Positions 36,515 through 46,657 of a stretch of DNA of 64,000 nt are shown one piece after another (within the stretch, counting starts at the first letter, position 1; every line of letters starts with the position of its first letter). The DNA lies in assembly GCA_949152475.1 (NCBI GenBank), contig OX424561.1, positions 5,208,001-5,272,000 on the forward strand, read 5' to 3'. A program made the translations under genes and the position numbers. The notes under the pieces were generated by a model, which saw only the letters and a list, made by a program, of their open reading frames with translations, was not told the DNA's origin and ran no database searches. The DNA is from Terebella lapidaria. Its lineage: Eukaryota; Annelida; Polychaeta; Terebellida; Terebellidae.

Positions 36515-38410
36515 ACTTCCGGGCCTAACAAAATATTATAGCGCCATTATTGTTGTTACATGTATGAAAGCAGACTCTGTGGCAGTGGGCTATAATGACT
36601 GTGTCTTTACACCGATTCATTATACTCGTGAAATTTGTCCAGGAAATCTGGTCCTTATAAAAAATGGTTTGTTGTTAAAGCTCCTGGGTTAATGAATGTT
36701 CCTGAACTCTCCAATTACTGAGAGAAGCCAATTCTGTTCTTGGTAATGATTAGTGGATAAGATAAACGTTCTTGCGTTTTCCAATTTCAAAAATAGTTCG
36801 CTGCTATCTTCGACGATACTGGAATTACACCACTTTTGGTGCAAAAAGAAGCAAAACAGACTTGAAATATTGAACACGTCAAGTGGAATACAAATCAATG
36901 ATGGTTACATGTTGTTTGAAAATGTTATTTACTGTTACTTAATATTCCTGCGAACATTGAGAATACCCCTCCCCCAGGCATTATCACATGAAGAATTGTG
37001 ATATTGACATACTTTGAAAACCACTCTGATCATCTCATGAATTGTTTTAATCTGATTCGCAACATCTCATTTTCTGATTCTTCGAACTTAACTCGAGATT
37101 GAATGTATTATAGGCCTATGATTTATTGTATGTTTCAAATCATAATGTCCCCATATATTGGCTAATATTGCCGTACACCAGTTTCAGTTTCAGACCACTG
37201 GCTACAATGCTTCAGCAATGGAGGGCAGAAAGGACCAATTATTGGTTGCATTTAAATCAATGTTAAATTGGCCAACTTCGGATGTGCGGGCTTAGGCCAT
37301 GTTTTTTTTTTTTATTTGTTTCCCGTCAGCGGGCGGGTGAAAATAGCAATTATTTTGAGAAAAAAGCACAAAATTTTTGGTCGTTTTCCCCCCAAAAAAC
37401 TGTTCTTTTATCCCCCAAAAACTGAATATCGATAACGATTGTGACTGTTTTCCATTTTGCTGTTTTCCCCTCTGTTATAGATCAATAAAGTACTTAATAG
37501 CTTAGCAAATGATCAAATGCCATTTATTTTACAGTTTTGGCGTGAGTTACTTTGTGATCCAAGATGTTATTGTGAGAATAAACGTCTGTGTGTTTTTCTG
37601 TTTTTTTTCCCTGGCTGGCTGGTACTTTGCGAAAAAAAAGTTGACGGGAAACAAAGAAAAACAACAACATGGCCTTAGCTGTTGATAGGGATATGACATT
37701 ATTATTATCCTAGTCCTTCGAAAAATCAATGTCACACAACAATACCAGTTTTTCATAAAATGACGCTGAACAGGACCCCTGTCAATTTAGTCCGTATTCA
37801 GATCGCAATTGCCGACCTAGCATACATTCTGCAAAACCTTTCCCCACTCCAAATCCCGGGGAACACCATCAGGATTATTTGGGTTTTTGCCGAAAACCAG
37901 ACTTCCACACTCGCAAAGTAAATCAGCATGTGGATTAATATTGCTGCATCTGGCGGAATAACGTCACATAAAACGGAATCCTCAATTTGCGAGGCTTCCT
38001 CAAGTCTATTCCTGGCTTCAACCTGACCCGTCCATGGCGTCTGTCACCACAGAGATATCCTGGGATCACTCATGGGTTGATTTATATTGAACTTTATACC
38101 TTTTACTATTAAACATGATGTTCATTAAAGTTTCAAAAAGTTCATAATCTGGCATTCAAAACTCATCAATTCTGAATCTTTCGTTATTTATTTGTTACTA
38201 AAAGTCATGTTTTTGCAGTTCCATATTTACAGTATATCCTGATCAGAAGTGGCTTTTATCAACTCAATATCCCGAGAACGTCTGAAAAATAGATCTATAA
38301 AATATCGTGAAAATCTTCCACGGCGATATTATTTCCATTTCCATGAGATCACCTGTCTAAAGCTTGGCAAAGTGTGGTACCAGCTGGGACAATGACAAAC
38401 ATTCGGTTCT
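36515..38410. repeat. Older diverged copy of the 31.05-32.69 kb block
   Basis: Together with 36230-36514 this is a second, diverged version of 34580-36230 (and 31050-32690). Matching landmarks are CTTCCGGGCCTAACAAAATATTATAG (36515 versus 34853), GATATTGACATACT (37001 versus 35522), CCATGGCGTCTGTCACC (38032 versus 35746) and GTGGTACCAGCTGGGACAATGACA (38375 versus 36156). No genes are seen. It is interrupted by the MITE at 37290. Confidence 0.8.
37290..37679. mobile_element. 390-bp MITE
   Basis: About 40-bp terminal inverted repeats: the left starts GCTTAGGCCATG and runs into TTTGTTTCCCGTCA, and the right ends CATGGCCTTAGC preceded by TGACGGGAAACAAAG. It lies in the older duplicate block and is absent from the matching place in the two 3.5-kb copies. 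The interior is noncoding. No clear target duplication was found, so the superfamily is undetermined. Confidence 0.8.
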
Positions 38411-38690
38411 AAATATACACATGGGGAATTACCCTCGACAACTCATGAATCATAAAAGCAGATCCTGTCCGAGTATGAGGACACCTATTGTAATATGACA
38501 TTTTGCGTCGTTTATTAATGCTACAATATAATACACAATACATAGAATATATATTCTGAGAGTTGTTGTTAGGCGTTATAATTTTCCATGACGGATTCAA
38601 TAAACAGATCAATAAGATACTATTTGATAAACAGCTCGCTGTGATTCGAAAGTGCATTCCAAGAAGAGACTTCAATGGTTTTATCACTGG

Positions 38691-38698
38691 TATATAAA
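38691..38698 (+). promoter_or_regulatory. TATA box of the TLR gene
   Basis: TATATAAA lies 62 bp upstream of the signal-peptide ATG at 38753. A start site about 30 bp downstream would fall in TTCAGACAAG near 38721, leaving a 5' UTR of roughly 30 nt. A GGGGAATTACCC palindrome at 38423-38434, about 270 bp upstream of the box, is close to an NF-kB site. Confidence 0.6.
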
Positions 38699-38752
38699 GC
38701 AGGCCCGATGACTCAGTCGTTCAGACAAGATCTTTGTTGTTGCACGGGCAAT

Positions 38753-41700
38753 ATGTATCGGCTGCTGTGTTTAGGTATACTGATCGTCCTCCGCCTTGGG
38801 CTCGCTTGCGAAGGTGAGTGGATCTTTCTTGATTCGTATTGTGTTTTGAAAGTACATTGGTTTTACAAATGTAGAGATGTAGAAATAATTATATAACGAC
38901 AACAAATAAACTGGCGAGCACTCGTCAATGCCTCGATTGAATGCATTACACGTATGTGCTACTGAATAGCTCAACCTCGAAATAAAGTGTTTAGTAATAT
39001 TTACCAATAATTATGAGTAACGCCTAGGATCTTATCCAAGCGTAGTTGTGAAAGCGATGGGCTGAATCATAAAAAACACACAAGAAATGCCACTTGGTTG
39101 TGCATGTCCTCATCATCATACTCGCAACATGTCACATTTTTTGGCTTGTAAGAGGGTACTGATGTGTTTGTCATACACCCACATTATGTATTTAACGGGG
39201 TTTGTTTTCCATTTCTACGTTTTTAAAATCAATAATTTGTTGGTCAATTGTCCACTAATCCCATCTGGTTACGGTAGAAACAATTATTTTTTTTCCACAT
39301 TGTCTGCTTCTGATATGGATGTGAGCCTCAAATATGAATGTTTGGTGGGGCTTTGTTGAATGTTTGTTAGGGCTTTGTTCCTATTCCAAAACCGTTTGGT
39401 GTTTTTGATTGACATATTTTACTAATCGGTAAAAACTTGATACATACATTTCTCACCATATCTAGTATTTCATAGTAAGTATGAATCAAGCATCTTATAC
39501 AATGTGCATCATCCCATTCAACAGGGCCATGTTCATGTACACACGGACTCCGAAGCGTTATCCTCAACTGTACGGCGCTCGGTCTCAATGAACCACCCGA
39601 GAGTTACCCCGAGAATGTGACGGAGATACACCTGGCTAACAATAACTTGACCTCTCTATCCCCTCTCCCATCATGTAAGGAAGTACGGTATTTGGACTTG
39701 TCCAACAACAAGCTGGTCTACATAGCACCGAATACCTTCCAGGCCATGCCAAAACTTGAAGTCCTGCTGCTCCGACAGAATTTACTGAATTTCACGCTTC
39801 TTCACACAGTCAATGCTTTCTTGGGATTACAAAATCTGAATACCCTGGATATTTCTGGCAACTACCTCTTTCTCCAGATGAAAGAATACCCAGATAAACT
39901 CCTCTATGGCCTCTCCAGTCTGCGCCATTTATACATCGATGGTATCAGCAACCCGGCTGCTGATTTTGGACCGGGATTCTCAACTCTCACATCGCTCGAG
40001 TCTCTGAGAATTCATTCCATGATCACTCACGTGAGCAACACCACTTTCGAGGCCTTTAGAAACACTCCACTGAAGAATTTGACAATTTGGAGTGGTTGGT
40101 TAAGCACGGTAGAATCCTATGCTTTCGCCCCACTTTCGCACTTGGAACTCCTCGATCTCAGCTTCAACCCTCAGTTGGGATTCAAGAATGTCACTGTCGC
40201 CTGGCCTGGGTTGGCATACACAAACATAACAACTCTGATCCTGGCATGGGCAACGCCGTTTGAAACAGGAATAGTTACTCTCGAGCCGTGGTTTTTCTAT
40301 GGACTGGAGAACACACGGATCCAAAAGCTGGTTCTAGATGGCAATCACATAGTGACGGCACATGGACTGTTCAGTCGCTACCTCCCGAATCTTGTCGAGT
40401 TCTCCATCTCCAGAAACCGACTTGTGCAGGTAAACAATTTCATGGAGGACCTGGCGAAGTTGCCACACCTGAAGAAACTGGATGCCAGATACCAAGCGAA
40501 ACGTTTGTTCATCACGGAAGAGGAAATCCTGGCAGGACTTCCGTTGGCTGATCTTTTGGCAGGCTTGGCAGGACGGAATCCGGTAATTCCCAACTTGGGA
40601 AACCCAGTTCTAGGCGACACACTACTGGTGGAGGAAGGGGCGCTGTTCCCCTCTTCAGTACCCGAGAATGTGAGCGATACAGCCCCAAAACCATTCCGAG
40701 CTAGCCCTTACTATGAAATTGATCTACCCGAAACTCTAGAAGACTTACTGCTTACAGGATCCCTCACTCTCGACGTTGACTACCTTCCAAAAACGATCCT
40801 GCGCAATGGTATCAACCTCAAGAGAGTCGAGTATGCAGACAATGGACTCGAAAGAGTGGAGGGTGCTCTCATTTTTATGAATGCGTCGGTCAACCCAATC
40901 ACAATAGACCTCTCAGACAACGACTGCATGCATATTTCTGGGATAGTTTCCGATGAAACCACTGCTCTCAGCATAGAGCATTTGCTGATCAGCAAGAACA
41001 AACTGAACGATTACTTAAATGACCCTGACCTTGGCTTTCAAACGCTCAGCGCTTTCCAGAATCTTCGCACACTCGACCTTAGGGAGAATGTAATTAAATT
41101 CTTACCGGAACGTCTCTTCGAACAACTGACCAAACTGGAAAAGATCCAACTTGGCAACAACGCTCTCAGGACATTCAACTTGGACCTTCATGCTCATCAC
41201 AACCTGAACACGCTCGACTTGTCCAACAACCTCATAAATTCACTAAACAGTGACACAAGTAGGACCATCAGTGACATTGCCAAATACAATGCCGCTAGCA
41301 ACCGGACAGACGGATATTCGTTCCATCTCAACCTTGTTGGGAACCCGCTCATCTGTTCGTGTGACACACTAGACTTCTTGAAGTGGATCCAAACAGAGAG
41401 ATCGAAAGAACAATCAAGTATGGTGATTGAGTACATGGAGTTTGACCAGTACTCATGTGTGTTGTACTCGGGGGAAGAATCTTGGGATAACGATCAGCTG
41501 CGTGAGATCATCACTAAACTGGACTGGGACTGCAGCAAAAACCTAGTGATCATCCTTACGACAGTGTTGTCAGCTGTCGTCATCATAGCGATCGTTGTGG
41601 CCGTGTACCTTCACCATCACATGTGGGAGATCCGCTTCTGGTGCATCCACATGGTCATCAAGAAGAAGGAGAAACGAAGCTGCGAGGAGGGACGCCCATT

Positions 41701-42277
41701 CAAGTACGACGCCTTCGTGGCCTTCCACCAGGACAGTCTGACGTGGATCAAACACCAGATGTTACCGGTATTAGAAGGAGACGAACAACACCCACTGAAA
41801 TTGTGTCTTCATCAGCGAGACTTCACTGTGGGGCTGCCCATCGAGGAGAACATCGTGCAGAGCATCAAGGAGAGTCGCAAGACCATCCTCGTCATCAGCA
41901 AGCAGTTCGTCAAGAGCTCCTGGTGCTACTTCGAGATGCAGATGGCTCGGGCGCAGGGTTTTGACGAGGGGAGAAACCTTATCATCGCCATAGTGCTTGA
42001 TGAGATCACATCATCGACTGAAGGGGTGTCACAGACCTTGATGAACATACTGCGCAGTCAAACTCATATAGTGTGGCCCAGTGATCCTAATCTGCATGAA
42101 GAGTTCTGGCGTAGGATGCGTGATGCTATTAGCTCGTCAAAACCGCAGCCAATCAAATGCGACTGCGGCAGAGCACTGGCCTACAACGGCGCCGTCTACC
42201 GGGAGGATGGGACACAAATTAAGGTGTCGCCAGGGGAGAGTGGTGGACAGGATAATGTCGCAGTTGACATGGTTTAG
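38753..42277 (+). CDS. Toll-like receptor (LRR-TM-TIR)
   Basis: Two exons: 38753-38813 encodes a 20-residue signal peptide (MYRLLCLGILIVLRLGLACE) ending at a GTGAGT donor, and 39525-42277 begins after TTCAACAG and carries the rest. Predicted length is 937 residues. Order: signal peptide, an N-terminal Cys cap (C23, C25, C36), leucine-rich repeats to about 625 with a non-LRR insert at about 345-425, one C-terminal Cys cap (627-690, CSC motif), a transmembrane helix (about 693-718), and a TIR domain (746 to about 895) with box 1 YDAFVAF, box 2 RDF..G (785-790) and box 3 FW (881-882). It should be a membrane pattern-recognition receptor signalling through MyD88-type adaptors. With a single cysteine cluster it resembles the vertebrate-style class. 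The ligand is unknown. Confidence 0.95.
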
Positions 42278-42321
42278 TGTGAGAATTAATTTATATATTG
42301 AGAATCACATCTTTAGTCACA

Positions 42322-42327
42322 AATAAA
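42322..42327 (+). terminator. Poly(A) signal of the TLR gene
   Basis: AATAAA lies 45 bp after the TLR stop codon, followed by a T-rich stretch (TTGTTGTTTTATTTTTGC). This suggests a very short 3' UTR. Confidence 0.7.
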
Positions 42328-44333
42328 AGCAAGAACTAGAATTTGTTGTTTTATTTTTGCTTTGCATTGCATTTAGCGATCTTCGGTGTCGATTATAATC
42401 ATCATTCCATAATAGATGTGAACTTTTACATCACATGTATATCATACGTCTGTTTGATTGTTCTAAATATGTACCCCGTGACGATGCTGATAATCTCACG
42501 AGTTATGACTTGAATTTCATATGAAATATATGAATTTATTTGTGTCATACAAAGATCTCTGGTGGTAGTATTGTAAATAAGTCGTTTTGACAAAGATATC
42601 TGGTAGTATTATTGTATACTTGATTTTGACGGTGGACAGTGTAATGATTATATCATTTATGTTATATAGGTTTTGTATATATATAGCAAGCTTGGCGTTG
42701 TTCTTTGTGTCAAATTTATTGTTTCATATTTGAGATAATTAGAGGATCTTGTCACCATTTGGCCATAGCTATTGTCATATCATTAATATAAAGCTTCTGA
42801 ACACTTCAGTTTGTTGTGTACCACGTACTTGTGTATATACAAACTATCGGCTGTGGGAGAATATATATAAGTTGTATTTTGTGTCATTGTATTTATGCAC
42901 ATGTACATTCTATTGCATTTTGATTACACGGATAAATTCATTCAATCAATTCATGAAGTCAGTTGTGCGTGTTTGAAGTAGAGGTAGACTGTAATGTTAC
43001 ATGCTGGTAAATAAGCAAAACCCGTCCGTTAAATGTGGCGAATTTCGAGAAGGCTATATTTGTACCTGTTGATGGCAAAAGTGGACCAACAATGTTTGCA
43101 TACACGGTACGACACAGGGCGCTCCATTCAAGTATGTTTTGGAGTTTTTTGTATCTCGAACAACAGCAGCCAGCGGGCTTTCTCGAAGTTTTTGTTTCGC
43201 ACGACAAGAATAGAGATGTCTGATATATCATTTCATTTTTCAGTTCTTCGTGGTATCGTGTGCTAACCAAAACAAGGGATGGTATAGTTTTTCTAGCCGC
43301 TCCCCTGGTATTGTGATGTCAGACGGTCGAGTCGAACGCACCCAAGTAAATGTTAATGTATCAAAGGCCTACTTGTTGTCTGTCTCAGTATGTATATATA
43401 ATGTGCTCTCGGGTATTCTCATCGTATATGAAAAAAATAGCATACCAAATGCAGTTGAAATATTGTTGAATGCTTGCTTTCAGAGGAGAGCGTGGAAAAA
43501 TATGCCTATACTTCACCTGAAAGACTCAATCAGAAGCTTTACTAAAGTATTAATTTCATCCAAATTTTGACCCATGACCGACCAACAGGTGGTTCAACTA
43601 ACCTCACGAGTCTGTATTCTTAGCATGATCTGGGATCGTAAACTAAAACCACTTTAAGTAATGATCATCGATCTGAGGATCTAGAGAAGTGAGACAGTAA
43701 AATGACTCGAAACAGTGAATTGATGTACCGATCTTATCAATCACCTCAGCACTGAATCGTAATTTTCGATCACTTCAGAGTTATTTCAAACATGCATACC
43801 CGACTAGGCCCTATTCGATCTGGGGGGTCTTCTGTCCAAAAAGGCATTTTCACACGAAATAGCTATTGAAGTTTTATAACTCGTTGAGTCTCGGGCGGTC
43901 ATGTTTAGGGGATGTCCCTTTTGCAGATGACTACCGCTTTCCAGTCAGCCATCCGGCACAATATTGGATATTTGAGCAAGTCGTGACGGATGTTGTAAAG
44001 TAATGTAGGGTGTTCTCACAGGTTAGTCACGACTGTGATCCGTCCACAGTATCGTCAACAGATGCACAAATCACACTTGGTATAGGCATGACGACTAATG
44101 GGTTATATATAATTCATTACGAAATAAAATCGAAAAAGAAAGTTGTGACGGCTCTCCAAGGCAATCTCGTTATGTATATATAATCCCAATGGTACTTAAG
44201 TTTAGTGACGTTGAGACAGCTGTCCAATGCACTCTCGCAATATACATTGTACATCTCAACGGTGTACTATGTAAATTTATTATAATAAATAAGATATTAT
44301 ACAGATATTGGATGATGGGGAGTCCAATACAGA

Positions 44334-44409
44334 GTTTACGGGATTCAGAAAAGTTATATTGGACGAGGCGCAGCCGAGTGGCAATATAGCTTTTCTGAAT
44401 CCCGTAAAC
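44334..44409. repeat. 28-bp-stem hairpin element
   Basis: GTTTACGGGATTCAGAAAAG... is repeated inverted across a 20-bp loop (GACGAGGCGCAGCCGAGTGG), with one mismatch in 28. It would form a very stable hairpin and looks like the core or terminal fragment of a repetitive foldback sequence. Confidence 0.85.
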
Positions 44410-45120
44410 GACCAGCATCCGATCTTTGCTATATTAATAACAACACGCTATTTGTAACAACTACGCTGATTGGCTGCTATCGCGTCACCGTCCAATGTAC
44501 GCAATCCCATATACATGACTCGGATCCAATAAACTCTTTTTTCAAGGAACAGACAAGCTGATTGGTTGAGGTGACCGCGCTGTCCGATACACAAATGCAA
44601 TATATCATTTCAGGATCCAACATAGATAATTTGGGAGTGACACGTGGTACAAATAAACCCATCAGAGAAGATGATTCGTGCGAAGTTAATAATATAGTTA
44701 TTTATGGCTCGTAGACCTAATTAATGCCACCTCGGTATATGTCACAATCGTTTGCCAGATGGTAAATCGTCAATTGTCTAGGAGTCATTTGTCCCACCGC
44801 TTTGTATTCCACCAACACCGTCTGCCATACCGTTGTCTAAACCAATAGTGTTCAACTGTATTAGAATATTACCACCAGATTACTAAAATATTCTGAATTT
44901 GAACAAAAATTCCAAGGTTTTGATTTTGATAAAATACACAAAAGCTGACATCTTGACTAAAATATGGTTTCTGTTAGTCAGAGTTCAGTGACATTAGTTC
45001 ACATAAATATCTTGTACACTTTATGTGATATATGGAACATACTTTATTAAAACATTCATGCCCAATTGGGCATGAAGGTGGCGAGTTCGAGGCGTGTTTG
45101 CGCCAATGTGTACAGATAGG

Positions 45121-45153
45121 TCCAGTCCAGTCCAGTCCAGTCCAGTCCAGTCC
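45121..45153. repeat. (TCCAG)n minisatellite
   Basis: Six perfect TCCAG units plus TCC in tandem. Confidence 0.97.
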
Positions 45154-45883
45154 TCTCTGTACGAATAGTGTTTTTTTTTCCTACGTCGACGACCAATTTC
45201 GGACGTAAGTGTTGAGCGCATAGTCAGCAGTCGAAATGGTTGGAAACCCCTTTCTGGTATTTCCACTAGTTAAGATGTGCACGGGCAATTCCCAAGTGGG
45301 CTAAACCCCCGAGTCAAAATGTATTACCATCTTCAGTCAGATAATATTTGCGGTGTTACTACATTGTAGTTAACACCCATCGACTGTACCATGTGTTCAA
45401 TAGCTTTCAGGTAATCTTGAAATACTTTCATCCAACTTTATACTGATATCAACACGTTTTTACCCCAGCCTTATCCTCTTTGGAGACTTGAGTCGCTGTT
45501 GATAGCTTCATGGAATCATAAATTTAAGACTTGAGACGTTGTTCATATCTTCATGGAATCATAAATTTAAACAACTTCGATACGTCAAGGAGTGAAATAA
45601 CAACGATATATATCAATGACTACGACAGTGACGACCACTTGAGGATTTGAACATAAATATTCTCTGAAGATCCTTCCAACAAGGACCATGCAGTGTAGTT
45701 CCATTCCCCAACTTGACTTATTGTTACATATGATATAGCTTTCGAAAGTTTTATGACAATTCGGTGAATAAACAGGTCACGTTCAGGGGAATTTCCTGGA
45801 GCAGATATTACTGTCACTGTCCGCCCAAACTCACCATGCATAACAGTATTAGTCCACGTCAAACCTGATTTTTATCCCCATGT

Positions 45884-46588
45884 AGAGAATTAACGCCAGT
45901 CATCTTGAAATTCTTTATTTGGCATCAGTCAGAAATCCACGTAAAACTGCAATATACAAAGATATACCAGATTTATACAAAAATATACCAGATTTATACA
46001 GACTATAGAAATCAGCCACTTAGATTCATATACATGTACTCTGTAGTTTACAAGTTTGGCAAAAACCTATAATCTTTAACGCGAATGTTTTTGCATGGCA
46101 ATCACTGGATCAATGGGAAAAGGTGACTCATATTTAGGTCCATGTCTATTAAATGTGTACAACACTATGGCCTTTTCGTCTTTTTTCACACAAGAATTTA
46201 CCACTCACAAAAAACACGTGTCTATGTATATTAGATGAAAATATCAAAACAGATCTATCTCTAGTGGGTTCGATAAGCACACAATAACAACTTCTGATGT
46301 TATGACAAATCATGTAAAAACGTTATAATACTTAACAGTCACACAAGGAATACAAATTACCTCTGTTCGGGGCATTTGTCTCATTCAAAATATGGTTGAA
46401 CTCTTAGTAAATTCAGATCTATCATTTTAATGGTCAAAAATGACTATTCTCGAAAAAGACGCCACAATAACGTATTTCCGGTTCCGGTCAAATTTCTACG
46501 GAAATGCAAAAGCAACATTTGCCTTAAAAATTACGGAACACTTAAAACGACATAGTAAATAACTTTCGGCCACAACCTGGCCGTAACA
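45884..46588 (-). repeat. BEL 3' LTR
   Basis: 705 bp. It is flanked inside by a purine-rich candidate polypurine tract (minus strand TTTAGGGGAGCCA, at about 46589-46601). It contains two tandem 20-bp ATATACCAGATTTATAC segments near 45960-46000. Confidence 0.92.
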
Positions 46589-46657
46589 TGGCTCCCCTAA
46601 ATTTTCATCGAAATTTACAACAATAGTACATATATGTAGAGGCTCCCTGACTGGGAT

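Larger units (their letters stand above)
42328..45883. other. Intergenic, TLR to BEL element
   Basis: No gene is recognised. It holds a hairpin element (44334-44409), a pentanucleotide array (45121-45153) and a short imperfect tandem duplication of about 55 bp (about 45485-45575, around CTTCATGGAATCATAAATTTAA). Several segments with CAATATA and TCCAAT motifs near 44220-44650 look like decayed copies of the hairpin element's flanks. Confidence 0.45.

Noticed and set aside
41623..41964. 113-residue frame overlapping the TLR TIR domain
   Set aside because: It is a shadow of the TLR coding sequence in another frame; the TLR frame has the domain motifs.
46589..46657. Envelope gene between integrase and 3' LTR, which would suggest an endogenous retrovirus
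   Set aside because: Only about 70 bp separate the pol stop from the 3' LTR, so there is no room for an envelope.
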